DNA of 18,695 bases from Clostridia bacterium (lineage in GTDB: Bacteria > Bacillota_A > Clostridia > Oscillospirales > CAG-272), in NCBI GenBank assembly GCA_017626655.1, contig JAGAIH010000521.1:1-18695 (forward strand). The letters are read 5' to 3'. The notes beneath the pieces are model-generated. The model saw only the letters and a list, made by a program, of their open reading frames with translations, searched no databases and was not told the DNA's origin. Of the stretch, positions 1-7,400 are shown piece by piece. The translations under genes were made by a program, and so were the position numbers. Each line of letters opens with the position of its first letter. Position 1 is the first letter of the stretch.

Positions 1-11
1 CGAAGGATGGT

Positions 12-131
12 GGATGAGGTACGACGTCAGGGCCAAAAGATCTTGATGGGCCAGCGTTATTACCTCATCCGTCACGCCCTTCGGGCGCGCCACCTTCCCC
101 AAAGGGGAAGGTCATCTCGCTTCGCTCGAGA
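12..131. repeat. Palindromic intergenic repeat cluster (REP/MITE-like)
   Basis: This gene-free stretch downstream of the rnf operon is packed with inverted repeats. GGATGAGGTA at 12-21 is the exact reverse complement of TACCTCATCC at 61-70. CGCCC/GGGCG at 75-87 closes a 3-nt loop. ACCTTCCCC/GGGGAAGGT at 92-112 is a perfect 9-bp stem with loop AAA. TCTCG/CGAGA pairs at 115-131. Intergenic elements carrying CCTCATCC and CCTTCCCC palindromes are, from memory, frequent in gut Clostridia genomes. No T-run follows the stems on the minus strand, so this is not a classical terminator for the rnf operon, although the hairpins may protect its 3' end. No coding signal is seen in 1-159. Confidence 0.6.
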
Positions 132-159
132 ACGGGAGAACACACCGCTAAACCCCAAT

Positions 160-579
160 TTATGCGATCACGTCAGGCTCCTCCCCGCTCCCCCCAATGA
201 CCGTAATGACCACCTTATGGGGCAAGCAAACAATGCTCTCCCCCTCGCGGGAGATGGGCTTGTGGGCGGCGCAGATGCCGTCGGGGCAGGTGGCGGTGGC
301 GATTGTGGCCTTGCCGTCCTTGATGACGAGGAGGTTCAGCTCCTCGCCGTTCTCCCCCGTAATGATCTCCACCTCGCGGTCCACCGACAGGGGATAGGTA
401 CCCATGACGGTGCCGTCCACCTCCACGCGGACGGCGCTCCCTTCCCCGCGGAGGAGGAACAGAGCGGCGGCGCCTATGGCCACGACGGCCAGGATGGCGA
501 TGATGAAGATCAGGTCGTTTCTGAACTTACGCCCACCGCCGTGGGCGGTGGGCGTGGTGGTTTGATTGGGTTGATTCAT
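160..579 (-). CDS. Membrane-anchored NusG domain II protein
   Basis: This 139-aa protein has a basic N-terminus, one membrane helix at about residues 22-43, and a C-terminal domain exposed on the other side. That domain carries C98-P-D-G-I-C103 and C118-L-P-H, the pattern of stand-alone NusG domain II proteins found in Clostridia next to rnf, apbE or FMN-binding genes. It lacks the NGN and KOW domains of the transcription factor NusG, so it is unlikely to act in transcription. The start lies 4 bp after the rnfB stop, so it is the last gene of the rnf operon. The three cysteines could bind metal or form a disulphide. A role in assembly or flavinylation of Rnf is only suggested by position. The family match comes from motif memory. 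Confidence 0.75.
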   Translation of the reverse strand: MNQPNQTTTPTAHGGGRKFRNDLIFIIAILAVVAIGAAALFLLRGEGSAVRVEVDGTVMGTYPLSVDREVEIITGENGEELNLLVIKDGKATIATATCPDGICAAHKPISREGESIVCLPHKVVITVIGGSGEEPDVIA

Positions 580-583
580 AGAA

Positions 584-1441
584 TTACTCGACGAAATCCT
601 GATTGATGAGCTCGTTGGGGTGGATATCCTCGGGGATGTCGGGGAAGATCACCTTCTTCATACAGCCCGTGGGACAGGCCTCGGCGCAGAGACCGCAGCC
701 CTCACACTTATCATAATCAATTTTCGCCAGATTATTCGTGACGGTGATGGCATCGTGGGGGCAGACCTTCTTGCACTTCATACAGCCGATGCAGGCGTTC
801 TTGCAGGCCTTGCGGGCATCGGCGCCCTTGTCGGTGTTGCTGCACATGACGGCGGCCTCGGTCTCCTGGGGGATCAAGGAGATGATGTGCTTGGGGCAGA
901 TGGTGGTGCAGAGACCGCAGCCCAGACAGCGGGAGGTGTCCACGTGGGCGATGCCGTCCTTCAGGCAGATGGCGTCGGCGGGGCAGGCCTTGGCGCAGTC
1001 CCCCAGGCCCAGACAGCCGAAGCGGCAGGCGTCGGGACCGCCGTAGAGCATGGAGGCGGCCTTACAGGTGGTGATGCCCTCGTAGGCGGCCTTCTTGGTA
1101 GTGGCCTCGCAGTTTCCGTTGCAGTGGACGTAGGCCACCACGTCCTCGGGAGCTTCTACTTCGACCCCCAGGATCTCCCCCAGCTCCTTGGCGGTAGCCT
1201 CGGCGCCGGGCACGCAGAGATTGGGCTTGGCGGAGCCGTCGGCCACGGCGGCGGCGTAATCGTCACAGCCCTTGTAGCCGCAGGCGCCGCAGTTGACGCC
1301 GGGGAGGCAGGCGCGGACAGCCTTGACGTTTTCGTCCTCCGGGACGGCAAAGAAGTGGGAGATGAGGGCCAGCAGGACGCCCAGGATCAGGGCGACGCCC
1401 GCGACCACGCCAAAGGCGACGAGAATGTTCATGAAATCCAT
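584..1441 (-). CDS. rnfB: Rnf complex subunit B, multi-[4Fe-4S] ferredoxin protein
   Basis: RnfB is the electron-entry subunit that takes electrons from reduced ferredoxin and passes them into the Rnf complex at the membrane. The 285-aa product starts with one membrane helix (about 5-30). An Fe4S4 domain follows, with C45, C51, C54, C59 and C76 in the LPGxNCGxCGxxGC context. Next comes a cysteine-rich region with four ferredoxin-type CxxCxxCxxxCP-like motifs; the third and fourth read CIGCMKCKKVCP and CEGCGLCAEACP. This is more clusters than in proteobacterial RnfB and fits the clostridial form. AGGAGGT overlaps the rnfA stop and supports the first Met. It lies between rnfA and the NusG-domain-II gene. 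Confidence 0.96.
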   Translation of the reverse strand: MDFMNILVAFGVVAGVALILGVLLALISHFFAVPEDENVKAVRACLPGVNCGACGYKGCDDYAAAVADGSAKPNLCVPGAEATAKELGEILGVEVEAPEDVVAYVHCNGNCEATTKKAAYEGITTCKAASMLYGGPDACRFGCLGLGDCAKACPADAICLKDGIAHVDTSRCLGCGLCTTICPKHIISLIPQETEAAVMCSNTDKGADARKACKNACIGCMKCKKVCPHDAITVTNNLAKIDYDKCEGCGLCAEACPTGCMKKVIFPDIPEDIHPNELINQDFVE

Positions 1442-1456
1442 AATCTCGGCACCTCC

Positions 1457-2056
1457 TTAGGCGAAGAGCGCGTCCACGATCCCCGCAAAGCCCATGAAGG
1501 CCAGGGAGATGAAGGAGGCGGCGATGAGGGTGACGGCGAGACCGCGGAAGGGGCGGGGGATGTTGGTCTCGTCGATGCGGGAGCGCAGGCCCGAGAACAG
1601 CACCATGGCCAGAAGGAAGCCCAGGCCTACGCCCAGGGTGTTGACCATGGACTCCAGGAAGGTGTAGCCGTCGGTGATGTTGTTGATGGTCACGCCCAGG
1701 ACGGCGCAGTTGGTGGTGATGAGGGGGAGATACACGCCCAGGCCCTTGTGCAGGGAGGGGGAGAACTTCTTGAGGAGCAGCTCCAGCATCTGCACCAGGG
1801 AGGCGATGACCAGGATGAAGACGATGGTCTGCATATAGCCCAGGCCCACCTTGTCCAGCAGGAAATACTGGATGGGCCAGGTCACGGCGGTGGCCAGGAG
1901 CATGACGGCCGTGACCGCGATACCCATGCCCGTAGCCTGATCCAGCTTCTTGGAGACCCCCAGGAAGGGGCAGATGCCCAGGAAGCGGGCCAGGACGTAG
2001 TTATTGACCAGGACCGAAGAGAGCAGGATGACGATGAGGGACTTGAACATTTCCAT
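1457..2056 (-). CDS. rnfA: Rnf complex subunit A, integral membrane protein
   Basis: RnfA is a six-helix membrane subunit that pairs with RnfE in inverted orientation. The two proteins hold an intramembrane [2Fe-2S] cluster through one cysteine in each half. Here these are C29 (in LGICPFLG) and C117 (in TTNCAVLG), both present. The length of 199 aa is normal for the family, and the sequence is hydrophobic throughout with VNNYVLARFLGICPFLGVS near the N-terminus. The start codon overlaps the rnfE stop as TAATG, which indicates translational coupling. A second Met at residue 3 is possible but less likely. NqrE of the Na+-NQR complex is homologous, but the gene order and partners make this Rnf. 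Confidence 0.96.
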   Translation of the reverse strand: MEMFKSLIVILLSSVLVNNYVLARFLGICPFLGVSKKLDQATGMGIAVTAVMLLATAVTWPIQYFLLDKVGLGYMQTIVFILVIASLVQMLELLLKKFSPSLHKGLGVYLPLITTNCAVLGVTINNITDGYTFLESMVNTLGVGLGFLLAMVLFSGLRSRIDETNIPRPFRGLAVTLIAASFISLAFMGFAGIVDALFA

Positions 2057-2775
2057 TACTGTGCGCCTCCTTTCTCGGTGGATTCAGCGGGAGCGGCGGG
2101 AGCCTCGGCGCAGGAGCCGGTCTGGCAGAGGGCGGCGTTGGGACAGCCCGCGCAGGAGAAGGACTTCTTCAGAGGTGCCTTGCCGCTGGTGATGGCGTAG
2201 ACCAGGGCGATGAGCATACCGTAGACCAGCATACCGCCGGGAGCCTTGACCAGCAGAGCGATCTTGTAGGGCTCCAGAGCGGGGATGGCGATCCCGGCGA
2301 AGGAGGCGTTGCCCAGCACCTCGCGGATGGTGGACATGGCCACCAGGGCCAGGGTGAAGCCGATGCCCATGCCGATGCCGTCCAGGGCGGATTTGCCCAC
2401 GGAATTCTTGCCCGCGAACATCTCGGCGCGGCCCAGGATGATGCAGTTGACCGTGATCAGGGGGAGATAGACGCCCAGCATATCGTAGAGGGCGGGGAAA
2501 TAGGCCTGGACGATCATCTGGACGATGGTGACGAAGCCCGCGATGACTACGATATAGCAGGGGATGCGGACGCTGTCGGGGATGATCTTGCGGAGCAGGG
2601 AGATGAGGATGTTGGAGCAGACCAGCACCGCCAGAGCGGCGATGCCCATGCCGAAGGCGCCCGCCACGTTGGTGGTGGTAGCCAGGGTGGGGCAGGTGCC
2701 CAGGATCAGGACGAACACGGGGTTCTCCTTGAGGATGCCCTTCCAGAGGACGGACAAGCAGCTATTCTTTTTCAT
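2056..2775 (-). CDS. rnfE: Rnf complex subunit E with cysteine-rich C-terminal tail
   Basis: RnfE is the membrane partner of RnfA. It provides C28 (in LGTCPTLA) and C111 (in TVNCIILG) to the shared intramembrane [2Fe-2S] site. The 239-aa product has about six helices up to residue 197. A polar tail then carries C208, C211, C217 and C222 in a C-x2-C-x5-C-x4-C pattern, followed by an Ala/Pro/Glu-rich end. Proteobacterial RnfE has no such tail. It could bind an extra metal or Fe-S centre, but nothing in the window proves that. The start overlaps the last base of the rnfG stop (TGATG). AAGGAGG lies about 10 nt upstream. Confidence 0.95.
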   Translation of the reverse strand: MKKNSCLSVLWKGILKENPVFVLILGTCPTLATTTNVAGAFGMGIAALAVLVCSNILISLLRKIIPDSVRIPCYIVVIAGFVTIVQMIVQAYFPALYDMLGVYLPLITVNCIILGRAEMFAGKNSVGKSALDGIGMGIGFTLALVAMSTIREVLGNASFAGIAIPALEPYKIALLVKAPGGMLVYGMLIALVYAITSGKAPLKKSFSCAGCPNAALCQTGSCAEAPAAPAESTEKGGAQ

Positions 2776-3932
2776 CAGTTGCTTCCTCCTTTCAGGGTGT
2801 TCAGGGCCCCGAAGGCGCGCTCGATGGCCTTCAGGTAGCCGTTGGTGGTGAGGGTCGCGCCCGCGATGGCGTCGATATCCTTGTAGTCAGCCTCGGTCTT
2901 GCCGTCGAACTGACCGTAGAACTTCTCGTCGGCGCAGGCGTCACCGATGCCCTTGGATTCCTCCTGGGATACGGTGAGGGTGTCGATGATCCTGCCCTCG
3001 GGGTTCATGGAGAGGCGGACGATGATATACTCGCCCGAGGCGGGATGGTACTCGTCACCGCCCGTGATGCCGTAGCCGGGGCCCTTGACCTCAAAGATAA
3101 AGTTGCCCGATGCGGTCTTCTTGGCGGAGGTGATATACTTGAGGGTCTCGGCGTAGGGGGCAAGGTCGATATCCTCGACGGTGGAGGCCACCAGGATATC
3201 GTAGGCGGTCTTGACGGTGGTGTTGTCGGTGCTGCCGCTCTCGTCCACGGGGATGAACTCCTCGCCGATGACGAAGACGTAGCCCTTGCCGTTGTCGGCA
3301 GTGTAGACGGCGTCGATGCCCTCTACGACCTCGGCAATGAAGAGCTTGGTGAACTTACCCTCACCGGCAGGCAGGGCGGCCGAGAGGTTGTCGTTCAGAA
3401 TCTGGGAGGGATCGCGGAGATCCACCGAGCCGCCGCCCAGGATGATGGCGGCGTTGAGAGCGTCCTTCATGGCGTTCTTGTAGGCCTGGGTGGTCTTGGT
3501 AGCGCCCGAGATGGTATCCACGGCCTCCACGCCCGCGGCGTCCTTGCCCGTGAAGTTCGCGCCGAAGGTCTTCTCATGACCCAGGGTCTCGGTGGAGGAC
3601 AGGCAGACGGTGCCGCTGACAGTGCCGTCGGCGTTGACACCGCACATGATGATGAAGTCGCTTCCGTAGCCCGTGGTCTTGAGCTGGAAGACGTAGCCGC
3701 CGCTTGCTTCCTTGTAGGCGTCGGTGACGGTGGCGGGGAGGGTGTAGGCGGAGAGGTCCAGCTTCTCAAAGCCTTGGCCGTTCGGCATGACCTGGAGGAG
3801 AGCCTCGTTGGCGGCCTTGTCCTGGTTGGCCTTGATGGTGGGAGCGGTGATGGCGTTGGTCAGGGCCAACAGGATTGCGGTCACGGCGCAGATGACCACC
3901 AGGACCAGGGTACTCTTGACGGATTTTTTCAT
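2775..3932 (-). CDS. rnfG: Rnf complex subunit G with duplicated FMN-binding domains
   Basis: RnfG carries covalently bound FMN on the outer membrane face of the complex. The chosen start is MKKSVKST, preceded by AGGAGGT and overlapping the rnfD stop by 4 bp; an upstream in-frame Met is rejected. The product is 385 aa, about twice the usual length. One helix spans residues 8-30. FMN-binding domain 1 covers about 66-160 and ends in D139-TISGA-T145, a full ApbE flavinylation motif. A degenerate half-repeat lies at about 203-230 (IDAVYTADNGKGYVFVI). Domain 2 covers about 264-375 and ends in D354-AIAGA-T360, with Ala where the motif normally has Ser/Thr. It may therefore carry one or two FMNs. 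No apbE flavin transferase gene is present in the window. Confidence 0.93.
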   Translation of the reverse strand: MKKSVKSTLVLVVICAVTAILLALTNAITAPTIKANQDKAANEALLQVMPNGQGFEKLDLSAYTLPATVTDAYKEASGGYVFQLKTTGYGSDFIIMCGVNADGTVSGTVCLSSTETLGHEKTFGANFTGKDAAGVEAVDTISGATKTTQAYKNAMKDALNAAIILGGGSVDLRDPSQILNDNLSAALPAGEGKFTKLFIAEVVEGIDAVYTADNGKGYVFVIGEEFIPVDESGSTDNTTVKTAYDILVASTVEDIDLAPYAETLKYITSAKKTASGNFIFEVKGPGYGITGGDEYHPASGEYIIVRLSMNPEGRIIDTLTVSQEESKGIGDACADEKFYGQFDGKTEADYKDIDAIAGATLTTNGYLKAIERAFGALNTLKGGSN

Positions 3933-4855
3933 GCCTGGGTACCTCCTGTTCCGAAGACTCTGCGGCGGGTCCACTTACTGATGAAGGGGGTGATGATGTT
4001 CATAAAGAGGATGGCGAAGGACACGCCCTCGGGGTAGACGCCGAAGTAGCGGATGAGGCAGGTGATGAGGCCCGCGCCCAGACCGAAGATGATCTTGCCC
4101 CAAGGGGTGGCGGGGGAGGTGACGTAGTCGGTGGCCATGAAGATGGCGCCGATGAGGAGACCGCCCGACAGGACGGCGGCAAGGGCCGCCACGGGGTCGA
4201 AGCCCTCCATGCAGAGGGAGAAGAGGAAGACGGTACCGATGAAGGAGACCGGGATCTGCCAGGTGATGACCTTGCGGCAGAGGAGGTAGATACCGCCCAG
4301 GAGCAGGGCTACGGCGCAGGTCTCACCGATGGCGCCGCCGTGGAGACCCAGGAGCAGGTCGGGCAGGGAGGTAGCCTCCTCGGAGGCCAGGGGAGTGGCG
4401 GAGGTAACGGTGTCCACGATGGTGGGGAAGGCGGGCTGTGCCAGGGTGGCGAAGGCCACCAGCATGAACACGCGGGCGGTGATGGCGGGGTTGACGGGGT
4501 TGTAGCCCAGGCCGCCGAAGAGACCCTTGACCACCACCATGGCGAAGAGCGCGCCGATGAGGCACTGCCACCAGGGGGTGTTGGCGGGGAGGTTCAGAGC
4601 CAGGAGCAGACCCGTGACGGCGGCGGAGAGGTCGCCCACGGGGATGGGCTTTTTACGGATGAGGTAGAACAGAGCCTCAAAGCCCACGCAGCCGATGACG
4701 CAGGAGGCGATGACGATCAGGGAGGTCAGCCCGAAGATCACCACGCCCGCCGCGGCGGCGGGGAGCAGGGCGATCAGCACGTCCAGCATGATGCGTCTCG
4801 TGCTGCGTCCGCTGTGGATATGAGGGGAGACCGACAGCTTCAGTTGGCTATTCAT
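3929..4855 (-). CDS. rnfD: Rnf complex subunit D, flavinylated membrane protein
   Basis: RnfD is a multi-helix membrane subunit with covalent FMN and probably forms part of the ion-translocating path. The 308-aa product begins with the family-typical N-terminus LSVSPHIHSG followed by about 9-10 helices. The ApbE-type motif D148-TVTSA-T154 lies just before PLASEE, so T154 is the expected flavinylated residue. GYNPVNPA at about 117-124 and MATDYVTSPATPWGK near the C-terminus are family landmarks. The start overlaps the rnfC stop and the stop overlaps the rnfG start, each by 4 bp (ATGA), which indicates tight coupling. NqrB is homologous but longer and sits in a different operon context. Confidence 0.96.
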   Translation of the reverse strand: MNSQLKLSVSPHIHSGRSTRRIMLDVLIALLPAAAAGVVIFGLTSLIVIASCVIGCVGFEALFYLIRKKPIPVGDLSAAVTGLLLALNLPANTPWWQCLIGALFAMVVVKGLFGGLGYNPVNPAITARVFMLVAFATLAQPAFPTIVDTVTSATPLASEEATSLPDLLLGLHGGAIGETCAVALLLGGIYLLCRKVITWQIPVSFIGTVFLFSLCMEGFDPVAALAAVLSGGLLIGAIFMATDYVTSPATPWGKIIFGLGAGLITCLIRYFGVYPEGVSFAILFMNIITPFISKWTRRRVFGTGGTQA

Positions 4856-6174
4856 GCTTTGGCTTCCTCCTTTGCTTTTTCTTCTTTCAGGAACTGCTTG
4901 GCCAGCTTATTGGTCTGGACCAGAGGACGGTTGGCGGGGCAGACGAAGCTACAGCAGCCGCACTCCATGCAGGCGTTGACCTTCAGCTCGTCCAGGGCCA
5001 CAGCGTCCTTCTTGTCGTAGGCGCGGGCAATATTGGCGGGGGCGAGGCCGAAGGGGCAGGTATTGAGACAGGCACCGCAACGGATGCAGTTGGTGGTCTT
5101 CGGGAGCTTGGTCTCCTTGGGGGTCAGGGCCAGGACGGCGTTGGTGTTCTTGAGGATGGGGGCCGACAGGTCGGGGACCGTGATGCCCATCATGGGGCCA
5201 CCGTACAGCACCTTGTCGGGGGCCTGGGTCAGTCCTCCGCAGAAGTCAAAAACGGCGGACAGGGGGGTACCGATGGGGACGATGACGTTCTTGGGCTCCT
5301 TGACGGCGCCGCCGTCCACGGTGACGCACTTCTGCACCAGGGGCATACCCGTAGCCAGGTACTCGCCGATGGCGGCCAAGGTGGTGCAGTTGACCACCAC
5401 GCATCCCACGTCGATGGGGAGCTTGCCCATGGGGACGGTACGGCCAACGGTGTGGTAGATCAGGACCTTCTCACCGCCCTGGGGGTAGACCGAGGGGAGG
5501 ACCTTCACCGTGACGGTACAGCCCTCGCAGGTCTCCTTCATGAGCTGTTTCATGGAGGCGATGGCCTCCTTCTTATTGGCCTCAATGCCGATGACGATGT
5601 TCTTGATGCCGAAATACCGCTTCATGGCCTCCAGGGCTCGCTTCATGTCCTCGGTCCGATCCAGCATGGTGCGGGTATCCGAGGTGATGTAGGGCTCGCA
5701 CTCGGCGCCGTTTACGATGAGGTACTCGATGCGGGCTGGGTCCACGTTGAACTTGACGTGGGTGGGGAAGCCCGCGCCGCCCAGGCCTACGACACCGCTC
5801 TGCTTGATGGCCTCCAGGAGGGACTCACGGGAGTCCACCGCGGGAGGCTGAAGGGCGGGATCGGGGGTCATGAGACCGTCGGACTCAATGACCAGGGCGG
5901 GGACGGTCTGCCCGCTCGACAGAAGAAAATCGGCGATCTTGGTGACCTTGCCCGAGACCGAGGCGTGGATGGGCGCCGATACGAAGCCGCCCGCCTCGGC
6001 GATGAGGGTACCCACAGACACAAGGTCACCTACCTTGACGCAGGGCTTGGCGGGGGCGCCGATGTGCATGGACATGGGTATGGTGACGGTCTGGATATCG
6101 GTCATAGGGGTGGCGGAGCATGATGCGGTGTGCTTCCTGTGGGGAACCCGCACGCCGTTTAAAGAAAATGCCAT
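4852..6174 (-). CDS. rnfC: Rnf complex subunit C, NADH/FMN-binding Fe-S protein
   Basis: RnfC is the peripheral cytoplasmic subunit where NAD+/NADH reacts. The 440-aa product has an N-terminal barrel-sandwich domain (about 30-100). The flavin/NADH-binding region contains GLGGAGFPTHVK at about 130-141 and NGAECEPY at about 155-162. Two [4Fe-4S] motifs follow: C363, C366, C369, C373 and C402, C405, C408, C412. A charged Lys/Glu tail ends the protein. The start at MAFSLNGV is chosen because AAAGG lies 11 nt upstream and the promoter lies at 6215-6243. A longer in-frame reading would run through the promoter and is rejected. This is the first gene of the rnf operon and is divergent from the ABC locus. 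Confidence 0.96.
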   Translation of the reverse strand: MAFSLNGVRVPHRKHTASCSATPMTDIQTVTIPMSMHIGAPAKPCVKVGDLVSVGTLIAEAGGFVSAPIHASVSGKVTKIADFLLSSGQTVPALVIESDGLMTPDPALQPPAVDSRESLLEAIKQSGVVGLGGAGFPTHVKFNVDPARIEYLIVNGAECEPYITSDTRTMLDRTEDMKRALEAMKRYFGIKNIVIGIEANKKEAIASMKQLMKETCEGCTVTVKVLPSVYPQGGEKVLIYHTVGRTVPMGKLPIDVGCVVVNCTTLAAIGEYLATGMPLVQKCVTVDGGAVKEPKNVIVPIGTPLSAVFDFCGGLTQAPDKVLYGGPMMGITVPDLSAPILKNTNAVLALTPKETKLPKTTNCIRCGACLNTCPFGLAPANIARAYDKKDAVALDELKVNACMECGCCSFVCPANRPLVQTNKLAKQFLKEEKAKEEAKA

Positions 6175-6214
6175 ATGATCTGCTACCTTTCTTTGTTGGA
6201 TTACATACCATTTA

Positions 6215-6243
6215 ATTATAACACCGAACGCCCTGTTTGTCAA
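6215..6243 (-). promoter_or_regulatory. Consensus sigma-A promoter of the rnf operon
   Basis: Read on the minus strand, TTGACA (6238-6243) and TATAAT (6215-6220) are both perfect hexamers with an exact 17-bp spacer. The predicted transcript starts near 6208 and leaves a leader of about 34 nt before rnfC. A strong, apparently constitutive promoter fits a core energy-conserving complex. No Rex-like palindrome is seen next to it. Confidence 0.9.
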
Positions 6244-6355
6244 TATAAAAGGGACACATATCCATATATTTGTGCATATTGCCATGGAGTGGCACTTTCG
6301 CCAAGGACCGTCATTTTCGGGGCCGCGAAAAAAGGGAAGGACGGGCGGTATTTCT
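6244..6355. other. AT-rich spacer between divergent operons
   Basis: This is the upstream half of the 310-bp gap between the divergent rnfC and ABC genes. Bases 6244-6290 are AT-rich and contain several CATAT/ATATG steps that could serve as an UP element for the rnf promoter. The stretch from 6291 to 6355 is GC-rich, with no open reading frame preceded by a ribosome binding site and no clear palindrome. Nothing else is recognised in it. Confidence 0.4.
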
Positions 6356-6407
6356 AACATTTCGGAAACATTTTGCCAACAAAACGAAAAAGGGCGGGGT
6401 GTATCCT
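6356..6407 (+). promoter_or_regulatory. Triple 11-bp direct repeat and probable promoter of the ABC operon
   Basis: Three units beginning with AACA occur at 6356, 6367 and 6378, exactly 11 bp apart: AACATTTCGGA, AACATTTTGCC and AACAAAACGAA. One-turn direct repeats are the usual binding form for OmpR-family regulators. A weak -10-like TATCCT lies at 6402-6407, 16 nt after the AACAAAAC of the third unit, and there is no good -35, as expected for an activated promoter. The regulator gene at 10117 has the same AACAAAAC-16 nt-TATAAT layout. The direct repeats are seen in the sequence; the promoter and regulator assignments are inferred. Confidence 0.6.
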
Positions 6408-6437
6408 ATATCTGTACGATCCCAAAGCAGGGGCATC

Positions 6438-6463
6438 GGGGGCGAGGAGGCCTCGGATCCCCC
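6438..6463 (+). promoter_or_regulatory. Hairpin in the ABC operon leader
   Basis: GGGGG (6438-6442) plus CGAGG (6443-6447) pair with CCTCG (6451-6455) and CCCCC (6459-6463), giving a 10-bp stem with a 3-nt bulge and a 3-nt loop. It ends 8 nt before the TAAAGGAG ribosome binding site at 6471-6478. No T-run follows, so it is not an intrinsic terminator. It may stabilise the mRNA or influence translation. Confidence 0.45.
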
Positions 6464-6484
6464 ATTACCATAAAGGAGTCAGCT

Positions 6485-7399
6485 ATGAACGCTATCGAGA
6501 TCCGAGACCTGTCCAAGAGCTTTCGCGGTATGTACGCGGTGGATCATCTGACCATGACCGTCCCCGTGGGGTCCATCTACGGCTTCATCGGGGAGAACGG
6601 CTCGGGCAAGTCCACCACCGAAAAGCTCATCTGCGGCCATCTGGTCCCCGACGGGGGAGAGATCCGCCTCTTCGGTCGGGACTACACCGACCCCGGTGTC
6701 CGCGCCCGCGTGGGCGCCCTCATCGAGAACGCGGGGTGCTTCCCGAATTCCAGCGTCTATCAGAACCTCATGATGCAGTGCATCAACCTGGGTCTGGAGG
6801 ACCCCGACGGAGAGATCCGACGGGTGCTGGAGATCGTCCGCATGGAGGAACACGCCGCTCTCAAATTCAAAAAATGCTCCCTGGGCATGAAGCAGCGCAT
6901 TGGCATCGCCATGGCTCTTTTGGGGGATCCCGCCCTTTTGATCCTGGACGAGCCCATCAACGGTCTGGACACCGACGGTATGCGGATCATGCGGGAGATC
7001 CTGGTGGACATCACCCAAAAGTACGGCTGTACCGTCCTGATCTCCTCCCACATCCTGGGGGAGCTGGAGAAGATCGCCACCCACTACGGCATCATCCGTC
7101 GGGGTAGGATGATCCTGGAGATGTCCGCCGCCGAGATGGACAGCCGCGCCCGGGTCTTCGTCTCCCTGAGGACCGAGGACATGGCGGGGGCCAAGGCCGT
7201 GTTGGCCGGGACCTACCCGACCGTTCGGGAGGAGGAGGGCTACCTGCGGGTCTACGACGAGGAGGACACCGCCGCCATCGTGACCCTCCTCATGGAGAAG
7301 GGCCACCCCGTCAGCGAGGTCAGACGGAACAAGATCGGCCTGGAGGAGTACTACGTCGAGCTGATGTCCCGCGCCGAGACCGAAAAGGAGGATACGTGA
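6485..7399 (+). CDS. ABC transporter ATPase, bacitracin/lantibiotic export class (copy 1)
   Basis: This 304-aa ATPase would power the permease encoded just downstream. It shows Walker A GENGSGKST (36-44), signature SLGMKQR (132-138), Walker B LLILDEP (151-157) and the switch His189 in SSH. The Q-loop glutamine is replaced by Glu81 (IENAG); this E-loop is known from lantibiotic-immunity ATPases of the LanF class. A C-terminal domain of about 90 aa follows, as in BcrA. The start MNAIEI is chosen for the AAAGGAG 6 nt upstream; a longer in-frame reading runs through the leader hairpin and is rejected. The likely role is removal of, or protection from, a membrane-active peptide. The substrate is unknown. 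Confidence 0.9.
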   Translation: MNAIEIRDLSKSFRGMYAVDHLTMTVPVGSIYGFIGENGSGKSTTEKLICGHLVPDGGEIRLFGRDYTDPGVRARVGALIENAGCFPNSSVYQNLMMQCINLGLEDPDGEIRRVLEIVRMEEHAALKFKKCSLGMKQRIGIAMALLGDPALLILDEPINGLDTDGMRIMREILVDITQKYGCTVLISSHILGELEKIATHYGIIRRGRMILEMSAAEMDSRARVFVSLRTEDMAGAKAVLAGTYPTVREEEGYLRVYDEEDTAAIVTLLMEKGHPVSEVRRNKIGLEEYYVELMSRAETEKEDT

Positions 7400-7400
7400 T

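Noticed and set aside
92..112. Hairpin as intrinsic terminator of the rnf operon
   Set aside because: The stem is perfect, but no T-run follows it in the minus direction; kept as a palindromic repeat instead.
620..2200. Long plus-strand reading frame of 526 codons opposite rnfB and rnfA
   Set aside because: It lies antisense to two clear rnf genes, has low-complexity Gly/Asp/His-rich content typical of the reverse of GC-rich codons, and has no ribosome binding site.
6244..6290. Possible CACA...TGTG operator upstream of the rnf promoter
   Set aside because: Only the outer four bases and scattered inner positions are symmetric; it is weak enough to be chance in AT-rich DNA.
6175..6360. N-terminal extension of rnfC to an upstream Met at 6360
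   Set aside because: It would place the coding start upstream of the perfect promoter at 6215-6243; the extra residues match no RnfC feature.
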